Positions 8,615 to 17,627 are shown, counted from the stretch's first letter. The stretch is DNA of 58,949 bases from an uncultured Lachnospiraceae bacterium (GCA_910588535.1 CAJUOO010000010.1:1-58949), one strand, 5' to 3'. Program-made: numbers and translations. Notes: a model not told the origin generated them from the letters alone.

Positions 8615-9157
8615 ATGAAGAAGTTTGTATGTTCTGTATGTGGCTATGTTCATGAGGGAGATGCTGCTCCTGAGTTTTGCCCTATCTGTAAAGCACCTGC
8701 TTCTAAGTTTACAGAGCAGTCCGATGGTATGTCATGGGCAGCTGAGCATGTAGTTGGTGTTGCACAGGGTGTGAGTGAGGACATTCTCAAGGATCTGAGA
8801 GCAAACTTTGAAGGTGAGTGTTCAGAAGTAGGTATGTATCTCGCTATGGCTAGAGTAGCTCACAGAGAAGGATATCCTGAGATTGGTCTTTACTGGGAAA
8901 AGGCTGCTTGGGAAGAGGCTGAACATGCTGCAAAATTTGCTGAATTATTAGGCGAAGTTGTAACTGATTCTACCAAGAAGAATCTTGAAATGAGGGTTGC
9001 AGCAGAGAATGGTGCTACCGCTGGAAAATTTGATCTCGCTAAGAGAGCTAAGGCTGCTAATCTTGATGCAATTCACGATACCGTTCACGAGATGGCAAGA
9101 GATGAGGCAAGACACGGTAAGGCTTTCGAGGGTCTGTTAAAGAGATACTTCGGTTAA
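8615..9157 (+). CDS. Reverse rubrerythrin (NADH peroxidase type)
   Basis: This 180-residue protein reduces hydrogen peroxide to water at a non-heme diiron site, a main oxygen defence in clostridia. It has the reverse domain order: the rubredoxin FeS4 centre comes first (C6, C9, C22, C25), then a ferritin-like four-helix domain from about residue 40. Diiron ligands are suggested by FEGECSEVGMYL, EEAEHAAKF, and DEARHGKAF. Clostridium acetobutylicum has proteins of this type under PerR control, which fits the perR gene and operator next door. The ATG follows AAAGGAG. The gene is monocistronic, with its own promoter and a strong terminator. Confidence 0.9.
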   Translation: MKKFVCSVCGYVHEGDAAPEFCPICKAPASKFTEQSDGMSWAAEHVVGVAQGVSEDILKDLRANFEGECSEVGMYLAMARVAHREGYPEIGLYWEKAAWEEAEHAAKFAELLGEVVTDSTKKNLEMRVAAENGATAGKFDLAKRAKAANLDAIHDTVHEMARDEARHGKAFEGLLKRYFG

Positions 9158-9195
9158 TTAGAAATACTGTAAATTCAACATTTTTGAGGATTTAG

Positions 9196-9231
9196 GGGTA
9201 TGTTAGAGCAATCTGACATACCCTTATTTTT
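9196..9231 (+). terminator. Rho-independent terminator of the rubrerythrin gene
   Basis: A 12-bp stem (GGGTATGTTAGA with one G-U pair) and a GCAA loop are followed by a T-rich tail. The bases from 9232 to 9420 show no further gene or recognisable signal. Confidence 0.85.
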
Positions 9232-9420
9232 GTGCAAGCGGTTGTGTCTGGATGTAGGTTTATATGTTTGCTTCTCATTTTCTTCCTCCAAATTCCGATT
9301 GTAATTTGACAATTTTTAAGGAAAATGTTATCTGTTATATTTTGTTCAATCACATAAAACATTACAACACAAATGATACGGGAATTGGTAAACTGAATGA
9401 AATGCTTTCAAATATTCATA

Positions 9421-9449
9421 TTGACAATTGAAATATATACTGTTAAAAT
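9421..9449 (+). promoter_or_regulatory. Promoter of the synthetase-like gene leader
   Basis: TTGACA (9421-9426) and TAAAAT (9444-9449) are 17 bp apart. Transcription would start near 9456, giving a leader of about 230 bases before the main gene that holds a short ORF and a terminator hairpin. Confidence 0.65.
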
Positions 9450-9475
9450 TACACCAAAAAAGGAATGATAAGCTC

Positions 9476-9568
9476 ATGATTAAACTTTCTATAACCATAA
9501 ACAAAACAAACCAGCAACAACAGCTTTTTGTCAAAATTGGCAACGGGCTTTTTGGGTTGTGTTCATAA
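9476..9568 (+). CDS. Putative 30-residue leader peptide
   Basis: A 30-codon ORF begins 20 bases after the predicted transcription start, with AAAAGGA about 11 bases upstream of its ATG. The peptide begins MIKLSITINKTNQQQQLF and ends IGNGLFGLCS. It has one Met codon only, so methionine starvation is unlikely to be the signal. Its position before an intrinsic terminator and a resistance-like gene resembles the upstream ORFs of ribosome-mediated attenuators, where a drug-stalled ribosome prevents termination. This role is inference; expression is not shown. Confidence 0.45.
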   Translation: MIKLSITINKTNQQQQLFVKIGNGLFGLCS

Positions 9569-9597
9569 CAAGTGTCTTATCTTCGTTAATCTGAACC

Positions 9598-9640
9598 AAA
9601 CGGTTGAAGGCTCGATACGAGTTTTTGACCGTTTTTATTT
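9598..9640 (+). terminator. Leader terminator (candidate attenuator)
   Basis: AAACGGT (9598-9604) pairs with ACCGTTT (9628-9634), with an inner CTCG/CGAG stem, and the hairpin is followed by a T-rich run. It lies between the leader ORF and the main gene, where premature termination would control read-through. A competing antiterminator was not resolved by eye. Confidence 0.5.
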
Positions 9641-9684
9641 TATAATATTTCCATCTATTTAGGGATTCGGAAAGGAGGTATACT

Positions 9685-11760
9685 ATGCTGGAACAGTCAG
9701 AGCTTCCCCAACAAAAAGGGAAGCAAGTGATAACTAAAATAAACAACAGAAAGGAACAAAATAACATGATTTGTAAACGTTTAACGCCAAATGAACGCCC
9801 AACATTTCCTAAACGGGCAATTATTACGGCAGGTATGCCTTATGGAAATAAAAATTTACATTTTGGACATGTAGGTGGTATGTTTATACACGCAGATATT
9901 TTTGCTCGCTTTTTAAGAGATCGAATCGGAAAAGACAATGTTATCTTTCTTTCAGGAACAGATTGTTATGGTTCTCCCATCATGGAAAGCTATCGCAAGC
10001 TGCAGGAAACAGGGTATGAAGGTACTTTGGAAGATTATGTACGTGTTAATCATGAGAATCAGAAGAAAACCTTGGAAAACTATGGTATCAATTTAGATTT
10101 CTTTGGAGCATCGGCTCTGGGAGAAGCAGGTTTGATTCACAAACAGGTATCAGCGAAAGTGTTTCATACTTTATACAAAAATGGATATATAAAGAAGATG
10201 TCCATGCCTCAATTTTATGATGAAGAAAAAAAGATGTATTTAAACGGAAGACAAGTAACAGGGAAATGTCCTATACCGGGATGCACTTCGGAAAAAGCAT
10301 ATGCCGACGAATGTTCATTGGGACATCAATTTTTGCCTTCGGAGCTAATCCATCCCGTCAGTTGCTTATCAAATAAAAAACCTGTCCTCAGAGATGTGGA
10401 AAACTGGTATTTCGATTTAGAATATTGTATTCATACAATAAAGGAATATAATGATTTCTTGCGAAAAAATACAAATACGCGTAAGTATCAGTTAGAAATC
10501 GTAGAAGAATTTTTGAAAAAACCCTTAATATATATACCAAGAAAGTATGTAGATGACTTGGCAGAATTGACAGCAAAGCTGCCCTCTCATAAATTAACCA
10601 ATGAAGAAAAGAAACCATTTATTGTGTTTGAATTTGAAAATTTGGATGACCGTGACAAGGCTAAAAATGTATTGGAAGCAAACAATATTCATTATACTTC
10701 TGGAAAGACACTGGTTCCCTTTCGGCTGTCTGGTAATGTAGAATGGGGTATACCATTCCCGGAATGTGAAGGATTAAAAGATCTCACCTTTTGGGTATGG
10801 CCGGAATCGCTGTGGGCGCCGATTTCCTTTACTTTGGCATATTTGAAAGAACAGGGAAAAGAAGACGACTTATTCAGGTGGTGGTATGATGAGGAATCAA
10901 ACGTTTATCAGTTTATTGGAGAAGATAACATTTATTTCTATGCCATCGCTCAGACAGGGGTATTTACTGGATTACAGGTTCCCAAAGGGGAAGTCCCAGA
11001 TATGAAGAAAGTACACTTATCTCACATTATAGCTAATCGACATTTATTGTATATGGATACAAAAGCCAGCAGCAGTTCCGAATTAAAGCCCCCTATGGCA
11101 GATGAATTGCTTCATTATTACACTAAGGATCAATTGCGAATGCACTTTATGAGTTTAGGGTTGTCCTCCAAAAGTGTAGGTTTTAAACCGCAGGTATTTA
11201 TGAAAAAGGAAGACCAGATTGGTGTAGATATGGTTCTAAAAGATGGTAATTTAATAACCAATGTGTTTAACCGACTAATCCGAACCTGTTTCTATGCTAT
11301 TCAGAATAATTGTGACGGAAAAATTCCTAAGGGCGACGTGAGTGAACAAATAAGACTTATGACAGAGAAAACTGTTCTTGATTATGAGCGTTATATGTAT
11401 AACCATGAGTTTCATCGTATCTCTTATGTTTTAGATGACTATATTCGGTCAATAAACAAGCATTGGGTAAACAATGTAAAAATTGCAGATGCCACGAATA
11501 ATACAGTATTCAGAAAACAGCTTATTATTGATTGTTTTTATGCTTGCAAGGTTATGGCAATACTCATTCATCCAATTGCACCGGAAGGATGTGAAATGTT
11601 TAGAGAATATCTAAATTTGGGAGACGAATTGTGGGATTGGAGTAATATATTTGAGCCGGTTTCTTTTTATATTGCAAACGTGGAGAGTCATAAATTGAAG
11701 TATCTGGAGCCGAGAGTAGATTTCTTTAAAAAGCATGAATGTCAACTGGTGGAAATGTAA
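9685..11760 (+). CDS. Methionyl-tRNA-synthetase-like class I ligase with degenerate KMSKS loop
   Basis: This protein of up to 691 residues has the MetRS catalytic architecture: HFGHVGGMF replaces the HIGH signature, a zinc-knuckle region holds CPIPGCTSEKAYADEC, and an anticodon-binding helical domain follows. The KMSKS loop is TKASSSSELK, so the second conserved lysine is missing. No C-terminal tRNA-binding domain is present. It may be a drug-insensitive duplicate synthetase or a paralogue with another role. The ATG at 9685 has AAAGGAGG upstream, but residues 1-27 look atypical and contain a hairpin; the ATG at 9766 with AGAAAGGA is an alternative. The AT-rich composition, leader and solitary position suggest acquisition by transfer. 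Confidence 0.75.
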   Translation: MLEQSELPQQKGKQVITKINNRKEQNNMICKRLTPNERPTFPKRAIITAGMPYGNKNLHFGHVGGMFIHADIFARFLRDRIGKDNVIFLSGTDCYGSPIMESYRKLQETGYEGTLEDYVRVNHENQKKTLENYGINLDFFGASALGEAGLIHKQVSAKVFHTLYKNGYIKKMSMPQFYDEEKKMYLNGRQVTGKCPIPGCTSEKAYADECSLGHQFLPSELIHPVSCLSNKKPVLRDVENWYFDLEYCIHTIKEYNDFLRKNTNTRKYQLEIVEEFLKKPLIYIPRKYVDDLAELTAKLPSHKLTNEEKKPFIVFEFENLDDRDKAKNVLEANNIHYTSGKTLVPFRLSGNVEWGIPFPECEGLKDLTFWVWPESLWAPISFTLAYLKEQGKEDDLFRWWYDEESNVYQFIGEDNIYFYAIAQTGVFTGLQVPKGEVPDMKKVHLSHIIANRHLLYMDTKASSSSELKPPMADELLHYYTKDQLRMHFMSLGLSSKSVGFKPQVFMKKEDQIGVDMVLKDGNLITNVFNRLIRTCFYAIQNNCDGKIPKGDVSEQIRLMTEKTVLDYERYMYNHEFHRISYVLDDYIRSINKHWVNNVKIADATNNTVFRKQLIIDCFYACKVMAILIHPIAPEGCEMFREYLNLGDELWDWSNIFEPVSFYIANVESHKLKYLEPRVDFFKKHECQLVEM

Positions 11761-11765
11761 GCAAT

Positions 11766-11788
11766 AAGGGGCGATTATCTCGCCCCTT
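11766..11788. terminator. Bidirectional terminator between convergent genes
   Basis: A 9-bp stem (AAGGGGCGA with TCGCCCCTT) lies right after the synthetase-like gene and downstream of the minus-strand degV gene. It can serve both strands. Confidence 0.7.
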
Positions 11789-11816
11789 TCATAGTATTTT
11801 TTGTCAAGTATCTCTC

Positions 11817-12698
11817 CTACCGTCCTCTTGGTGGTCTGCAGGAACAGCCAACACCTAATCCTCCATAGCCAACATGGCAGGATACACCCAGTGATAACTT
11901 GTCGCACAGCACATCCATATCAGGGAAGGCTTCTTTTATCTCTGCCACCCACTCTGCTGTGACTTCCTCCGATGCACTGGATGCTGCCAACAGATAAAGC
12001 TCTCCTTTCTCATATGGCTCTCGAAAGATAGTATCTATATCATGTTGCATTGCCTCTAGCATCGTCTTTCTTGCTCTGGCAAAACCACGGCACTTTTGAA
12101 AGGTATCCAATGTCCCAACTCCCAGCTTAAGCACTGGCTTGATGTGAAGCATTGTGCCCAAAAGAGCTGTGGCAGGTGTGATGCGCCCGCCGTGCTTTAA
12201 GTATTCGAGTGTCTCCACACCAATATAGATTACCATATTTTCCCTGTATTTCTCTAATATTTCCTTGATCTCACAAGCAGAATAGCCTTCCTCAACCAGA
12301 GCCAAGGCATCCAGCACATAGCGATGTAGTGGCGTAGATACTCTGCCATGATCGATCACATGCACTCGCCCTTGATACTCTTCCTCCTGCGCCATCGCAT
12401 AGGCCGCACTGTAAGAGCCACTCAAACCACTGCTAATAGGCATATACAGAATCTGTTGAAATGCAAGAAGTGCCTTATCCCACAGTCTCATCACATCAGC
12501 GGGAGCTGGCTGAGAGGTGCTGACCTTTCTCCCCTGCTTCATTTTCTCAAAAAATTCTTCCCTTGATAATGTGACATCTTCATAATAACACTCTTCATCA
12601 AAATAAAATGGCATAGGAAGCACCATAATACCAAGTCTTGCTGCTTCCTCTTGACTAATGCCGCTGTGACTGTCTGTAACAATCCCTATTGCTTTCAT
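11817..12698 (-). CDS. DegV family fatty-acid-binding protein
   Basis: This 293-residue protein has the DegV/FakB fold, which holds a fatty acid for a FakA-type kinase so that it can enter phospholipid synthesis. Family signatures are IVTDSHSGIS at the N-terminus, VSTSQPAP near residue 60, and ISSGLSGSYSAA near residue 90. LKHGGRITPATALLG near residue 165 is the usual mid-protein motif. The tail ends VGCSCRPPRGR, slightly longer than usual. The start has GGAGAG upstream and lies only 17 bases after the stop of the lipoprotein gene, so the two are probably cotranscribed. No fakA is visible here. The ligand is not predictable. Confidence 0.85.
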   Translation of the reverse strand: MKAIGIVTDSHSGISQEEAARLGIMVLPMPFYFDEECYYEDVTLSREEFFEKMKQGRKVSTSQPAPADVMRLWDKALLAFQQILYMPISSGLSGSYSAAYAMAQEEEYQGRVHVIDHGRVSTPLHRYVLDALALVEEGYSACEIKEILEKYRENMVIYIGVETLEYLKHGGRITPATALLGTMLHIKPVLKLGVGTLDTFQKCRGFARARKTMLEAMQHDIDTIFREPYEKGELYLLAASSASEEVTAEWVAEIKEAFPDMDVLCDKLSLGVSCHVGYGGLGVGCSCRPPRGR

Positions 12699-12715
12699 TA
12701 TTCTCTCCTAATTTT

Positions 12716-14056
12716 CTATTGTCTGGAAAGCTGCTGCTTCATCTGTTCGTGAGCTCTGCTGATCTCACCCGTCACCAGATCACGAATCTGCTTCCTCATC
12801 TGTTCCTTTTTAATTTCCTCTGCTCCCATATTATCTGCCTGAGAAATATCACTTAACCCCTCTTCTGCCAGCTCCTCCCTCATCTCTGCCTTCCAGATAT
12901 TATTGAGAACCACCTCAAGCTCCACCCAAAAATTAGTCGTGTCCATAAGCTTTGGAAGCACCACCGATCTCTCATAGGCATCCATCACATGAACAAATTC
13001 CTCCGCTGGATACGTGCTCAATCGCTTGCATGGCAGCTTTCCCGATAGATCATAACATTTCTCTGCGTATTCATCCGACAGATACGCGGCAAGCCTTTCA
13101 GATAGCTCGGTAGATCTGCTATAAGGATTTACCACCGCCACATAATTCACGGAGATCCCTCTGCTGTCAAGACTATCTGTCAGAGGAGGAATTGGCGCAA
13201 TCCCATAATTCATTCCACTCTGTCTAAGGAGCTCCAAACTTCTTGTCGTCCCAATCGTATACAAAATCCTTCCCTCCAGAAAGCTCTGAAGCAATGCATC
13301 ATATTGTACTTCTTCTCCATCGAAATATAAACTTTGATTTAATTCCTTATAAAACCCAAGTGCATTTAACACATTTTCATTGTTCATATCCACCACTGTC
13401 CTGTCATCGCCATCTGGTCCTCCTAGATTCAGATAAGCTCCCACAAATTGATAATTACAGAACAGGTCTAACACATCCCACTTTAATACAGCTTCCAGAT
13501 TTTGATACAGCTCTGCATTTTCCCCCGACATCTCATCGCTCGACGCAAAATCTATAATAGCCTGAAAGCTTGCAGGCGGCTCGGACACAATATCCTTATT
13601 GTACAAAAAATACTCTGTCTCAAAATATACCGGAAAGGCAATACCCTTCGCCTGATACCGGCAGGCTGACACCGCCACATCAGGGTATCCAGTAAGCTCC
13701 TCCCAGAGAGGGGCGGCAAGCCCTGCCATATATGCCTTCTCCAAGGATTCACTGTTTAAAATATAGACATCCACAATATCTGTCTCTGCTATATTCTGCT
13801 GATTAATATTTTCCAGATAGTCTATCGCCGATATTTGTCTGGGTATCACAGCGACTTGATTTTCCCGTCCAAAAGCCTCCGCTGCCTCGCTCATATAAGC
13901 TGTCATGGACTCATCTGTATACCACAGATTCAGCTCGATATTCTCTGCTGTTGTGGTTTCATCGCTTGTATCCTGCTCTTCCCCCCTGCTGCCGCACCCG
14001 GCAAGCATACTGACTGCCGCCAAAATCAAAAGGCAGTACCACACAAATTTCTTCAT
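12716..14056 (-). CDS. Extracellular solute-binding lipoprotein
   Basis: This 446-residue protein begins with a lipoprotein signal (positive start, hydrophobic stretch, lipobox LAGC at about residue 20), so it should be anchored outside the membrane. The body resembles family 1 solute-binding proteins for sugars or oligosaccharides, with NLWYTDESMTAYMSEAAEAF near the mature start. No permease genes are adjacent, so it is either an orphan binding protein or a sensor for another system. It starts 44 bases after argD with AGGAG upstream and no terminator between, so read-through from the arg operon is possible. The substrate is unknown. Confidence 0.8.
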   Translation of the reverse strand: MKKFVWYCLLILAAVSMLAGCGSRGEEQDTSDETTTAENIELNLWYTDESMTAYMSEAAEAFGRENQVAVIPRQISAIDYLENINQQNIAETDIVDVYILNSESLEKAYMAGLAAPLWEELTGYPDVAVSACRYQAKGIAFPVYFETEYFLYNKDIVSEPPASFQAIIDFASSDEMSGENAELYQNLEAVLKWDVLDLFCNYQFVGAYLNLGGPDGDDRTVVDMNNENVLNALGFYKELNQSLYFDGEEVQYDALLQSFLEGRILYTIGTTRSLELLRQSGMNYGIAPIPPLTDSLDSRGISVNYVAVVNPYSRSTELSERLAAYLSDEYAEKCYDLSGKLPCKRLSTYPAEEFVHVMDAYERSVVLPKLMDTTNFWVELEVVLNNIWKAEMREELAEEGLSDISQADNMGAEEIKKEQMRKQIRDLVTGEISRAHEQMKQQLSRQ

Positions 14057-14100
14057 TGATAGTCTTACTCCTGTTCTAAATAGTTTCCTGTATGTCAGCC

Positions 14101-15291
14101 CTATAGTTTTGCAAAAATACCATCCAGAACCGCTGCCATCTCATCTACATGCTCCTCTTCAATAATAAGAGGAGGCACAAAGCGGATGACATTCTGTCCT
14201 GCAGATATTACAATCAGTCCTGCATCCAGTGCTTTTAGTATAATGTCACCTGCCGGAATTGTCAATTCCAATCCCTGCATCAGCCCCATTCCCCTGACCT
14301 CTCTCACAAACTCATATTTTTCAACAAACCTGCTCAATGACCCTTGAAGGTATGTTCCCATCTTCTTCACATGCTCCGTGATATGTCTCTGCTTATATTG
14401 TCGGAACACCTCATTTACAGCCGCGCAGGCAAATGGATTCCCGCCATAAGTGGTGCCGTGATCTCCGGGCACCAACGCCGTAGCCACAGACTCTCTAGCA
14501 GCAAATGCTCCCACTGGAACACCACAACCCAAAGCCTTCGCCATCGTGATAATATCCGGCTTCACCCCATACTGCTGCCAAGCATACATAGATCCAGTCC
14601 TTCCCATTCCGCACTGAACCTCATCAAAGATCAGAAGAATTTCCCTTTCCTCACATAAGCGTTTTACACCTTCCAAAAACTCCTTTTTCGCTGGATACAA
14701 TCCTCCCTCACCCTGAATAGGCTCCATAATTACTGCACAGGTCTTATCCGTCACCTTCGCCTTTATACTTTCCAGATCATTAAAATCAGCAAACTTCACC
14801 CCGCCAATCAAAGGCTTAAACGCCTCCTGATATTTTACATTACCTGTAACTGACAAAGCTCCCAAACTTCTTCCATGAAAGGAATGATTCATCGCAATAA
14901 TTTCATGATCGGTAGTGCCATCTTTCAGATAAGCATATTTTCTGGCAAGCTTAATTGCCCCCTCAATCGCCTCCGTGCCACTGTTTGTAAAAAATACCCG
15001 ATCCATGCCGGAGCTTTCCGTAATATGCTTTGCCGCCTCAATCGCCGGAACATTATAATATAAATTTGAAGTGTGAAGCAGCTTATCAATCTGTGCCTTC
15101 AGCGCATCATTGTACTCTGTATTTCCATAACCAAGGGCGAATACCGCGATTCCTGATGCAAAATCCAAGTATTTTTTTCCATCTATATCATACAGATAGA
15201 CGCCTTCCCCCTTCTCCAATACAATCTGATAGCGGTTGTATGTGTGGATAAGCCTCTGTTCTGCTTCTTCTATATAATCATGTGTGGTCAT
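14101..15291 (-). CDS. argD: Acetylornithine aminotransferase
   Basis: This 396-residue class III PLP aminotransferase converts N-acetylglutamate semialdehyde to N-acetylornithine. Visible features are FTNSGTEAIEGAIKLARKYA, HSFHGRS, the aspartate in FDEVQCGMGRTG, and the Schiff-base lysine in TMAKALGCG. The ATG at 15291 is chosen because it gives the family N-terminus and has AAGGAGG 7 bases upstream, inside the end of argB. argB stops 1 base before it, so translation is probably coupled. It is the fourth gene of the argC-argJ-argB-argD operon. No anomalies. Confidence 0.94.
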   Translation of the reverse strand: MTTHDYIEEAEQRLIHTYNRYQIVLEKGEGVYLYDIDGKKYLDFASGIAVFALGYGNTEYNDALKAQIDKLLHTSNLYYNVPAIEAAKHITESSGMDRVFFTNSGTEAIEGAIKLARKYAYLKDGTTDHEIIAMNHSFHGRSLGALSVTGNVKYQEAFKPLIGGVKFADFNDLESIKAKVTDKTCAVIMEPIQGEGGLYPAKKEFLEGVKRLCEEREILLIFDEVQCGMGRTGSMYAWQQYGVKPDIITMAKALGCGVPVGAFAARESVATALVPGDHGTTYGGNPFACAAVNEVFRQYKQRHITEHVKKMGTYLQGSLSRFVEKYEFVREVRGMGLMQGLELTIPAGDIILKALDAGLIVISAGQNVIRFVPPLIIEEEHVDEMAAVLDGIFAKL

Positions 15292-15292
15292 T

Positions 15293-16195
15293 TTAATCCT
15301 CCTTGTAGTAGCGCGGCTCAGATTCCCCCAAAATCGCGGTTCCAATTCCTTTGTTGGTAAAGATCTCAAGCAGCAGACAGTGAGGGATTCTTCCATCTAA
15401 AATATGCACCCTCGACACACCATTTTCAATGGCATCTATGCAATTATTCAGCTTTGGCAACATACCACCGCCAATATTTCCCTCGCCGATAAGCTCCTTT
15501 GCCTGCTCAATGCCAAGCTCCGAGATCAAACTCTTCTTATCTGACGGATCAAGATACACTCCCTCCACATCTGTGAGAAATGCTAACTTCTCTGCATGTA
15601 CAGCTCTCGCGATCGCACATGCCGCATCATCTGCATTAATATTATAAGTATGAAACTCTTCATCCATACCTACCGGACATATAACAGGGAGAAAATCCTT
15701 CTCAAGCAAATCATAGATCACCTTAGGATTTACCTCCGTCACCTCTCCCACAAATCCAATATCCTGACCGCCGGAGTACTTCTTCTCCACCTTAAGGAGA
15801 CCACCATCCTTGCCGCTTATTCCAACCGCCTTCACGCCCAACTCCTGAACCATCTGCACAAGGCTCTTATTCACCCGATTAAGAACCATCTCGGCGATCT
15901 CCATCGTCTCCTCATCTGTCACGCGAAGCCCATTAATAAACTTCGGCTCCATGCCAACCTTCTCCACCCAGCGGCTGATCTCCTTGCCGCCCCCGTGCAC
16001 GATAATGGGCTTAAAACCAACCAGCTTTAACAGGGTGACATCTTTTATCACATTCTTTTTAAGCTCCCCATCCACCATGGCGCTTCCGCCATATTTTACC
16101 ACTATTATTTTCCGGTTAAATCGCTGAATATACGGCAGTGCCTCAATCAGTACCTCCGCCTTGCCAAGCCATTCCTGCATCCCATTCTGCTCCAT
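15293..16195 (-). CDS. argB: Acetylglutamate kinase
   Basis: This 300-residue amino-acid kinase phosphorylates N-acetylglutamate, usually the arginine-inhibited step. Signatures are VVKYGGSAM near residue 33, IIVHGGGKEI near 64, and the NINADDAACAIA segment near residue 190. Length and motifs are typical. The start has a GAGGGAG site; the same CAGAAATGAGGGA stretch also precedes argJ, suggesting a duplicated translation-initiation region. It lies between argJ and argD in the biosynthetic operon. Confidence 0.95.
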   Translation of the reverse strand: MEQNGMQEWLGKAEVLIEALPYIQRFNRKIIVVKYGGSAMVDGELKKNVIKDVTLLKLVGFKPIIVHGGGKEISRWVEKVGMEPKFINGLRVTDEETMEIAEMVLNRVNKSLVQMVQELGVKAVGISGKDGGLLKVEKKYSGGQDIGFVGEVTEVNPKVIYDLLEKDFLPVICPVGMDEEFHTYNINADDAACAIARAVHAEKLAFLTDVEGVYLDPSDKKSLISELGIEQAKELIGEGNIGGGMLPKLNNCIDAIENGVSRVHILDGRIPHCLLLEIFTNKGIGTAILGESEPRYYKED

Positions 16196-16274
16196 TTTTC
16201 TCCCTCATTTCTGTTCTTTCTTCTTATATTCTACCCGCGCGGACAGCACCTTCGCCGGCTTTTTCTGTATACGA

Positions 16275-17495
16275 TTAAGAACGATAATCGCCATTAATCT
16301 TCACATACTCATAAGTAAGGTCACAGCCCCACGCAGTCGCGCTCTCCTCGCCCTCCTTAATATCAGCGATCACCGTTACCTCTTTTTCCGACAAAATCTC
16401 TGTCGCCTTCTCCTCACTATAGTCCGTCGGTATCCCGTTCTCCACAATCTTAAGCTTGCCTGCCACACTCTCAAAATACAGATCCGTTCTGTCTGGATCA
16501 AAGGAAACTCCCGCATATCCCATAGCACAGAGAATTCTTCCACAGTTCGCATCATGTCCAAAGATCATCGCCTTTGTAAGATTTGATGTGATCACAGATT
16601 TGCTGAGAATCTTCGCCTGCTTTTTCGTCTTTGCATGGATCACCTTTACTTCAAACAGTGCTGTTGCTCCCTCGCCGTCTCCTGCGATCTGCCTGCATAG
16701 ATACAACATCACCTCATGAAGCGCTGCCTGAAACTGACTATAAGCCTCCCCTTTCTCCGTGATCTCAGGATTCTGGGCAAGTCCGTTCGCCATCACAAGA
16801 ACAGTATCGTTTGTCGAGGTGTCACCATCCACCGAGATCATATTAAAGGTATCCTGAACCTCCTCACTGAGAGCCTCCTGCAAAAGCTCCTTTGTAATTG
16901 CCACATCTGTCGTTATAAAACAGAGCATTGTAGCCATATTAGGATGAATCATACCCGATCCCTTACACATGCCACCGATCACAGCCGTCTTTCCATCTAC
17001 CTCAAATTCATATGCAATCTGCTTTGAGACAGTGTCAGTAGTCATAATTGCCTCCGCCGCAAGTGTCCCTGCCTCCTGAGTATCACACAGCTCGGCATGT
17101 AGACTCTCCACACCCTCTAGGATCTTATCAATGGGTAGTTGCTTTCCTATCACACCTGTGGAAGCCACCATCACAGAATCTGCCGGAATCCCAAATATCT
17201 CTCCCACCTTCTTTGCTGTATCTTCACAATATTGGTATCCAAGCTTACCAGTGCACGCATTCGCCACCCCACTGTTTACCACAACAGCCTGCGAATAAGC
17301 TGACTCCCTCACCACCTTCTGATCCCACTTTACTGGAGCCGCCTTCACCAGATTGGTGGTAAAGGTTCCTGCAGTGTTACATGGTGCTTTGCTGTACACC
17401 ATCGCCATATCTTTTCTGTTATTCTTAATGCCAGCGTACACTCCCGCTGCCAAAAATCCCTTTGCGGCAGTGACACCGCCCTCTATTTTCTTCAT
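16275..17495 (-). CDS. argJ: Bifunctional glutamate N-acetyltransferase / ornithine acetyltransferase
   Basis: This 406-residue enzyme moves acetyl groups from N-acetylornithine to glutamate, giving the cyclic form of arginine synthesis. It is an Ntn-hydrolase-like protein that cleaves itself before a conserved threonine; the segment KGSGMIHPNMATMLCF near residue 180-195 contains the ATML cleavage site. The N-terminus GGVTAAKGFLAAGVYAG and the C-terminal DLTYEYVKINGDYR are typical. Its presence explains why no separate argA or argE is needed. It follows argC by about 130 bases that hold a stem-loop. Confidence 0.95.
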   Translation of the reverse strand: MKKIEGGVTAAKGFLAAGVYAGIKNNRKDMAMVYSKAPCNTAGTFTTNLVKAAPVKWDQKVVRESAYSQAVVVNSGVANACTGKLGYQYCEDTAKKVGEIFGIPADSVMVASTGVIGKQLPIDKILEGVESLHAELCDTQEAGTLAAEAIMTTDTVSKQIAYEFEVDGKTAVIGGMCKGSGMIHPNMATMLCFITTDVAITKELLQEALSEEVQDTFNMISVDGDTSTNDTVLVMANGLAQNPEITEKGEAYSQFQAALHEVMLYLCRQIAGDGEGATALFEVKVIHAKTKKQAKILSKSVITSNLTKAMIFGHDANCGRILCAMGYAGVSFDPDRTDLYFESVAGKLKIVENGIPTDYSEEKATEILSEKEVTVIADIKEGEESATAWGCDLTYEYVKINGDYRS

Positions 17496-17532
17496 CTATT
17501 CCCTCATTTCTGCTCTGCTTTCTGCGTATTTT

Positions 17533-17563
17533 AAGTTTGTGGATGCAGCGCGGACACAAACTT
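17533..17563 (-). other. Stem-loop between argC and argJ
   Basis: AAGTTTGTG and CACAAACTT form a perfect 9-bp stem around a 13-base loop in the argC-argJ gap. On the coding strand it lacks a T-run, so it looks more like an mRNA-processing or stability element than a terminator. Confidence 0.45.
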
Positions 17564-17627
17564 GGATGCGAAAGATTTAAACTTTCTTTACCCTCCCAAG
17601 ATCACACGAAGCTTATTGTTCTCTCTT

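Noticed and set aside
9158..9684. T-box riboswitch before a tRNA-synthetase-like gene
   Set aside because: The conserved T-box sequence (TGGNACCGCG-like) and stem I features are absent; the leader has a short ORF and a terminator instead.
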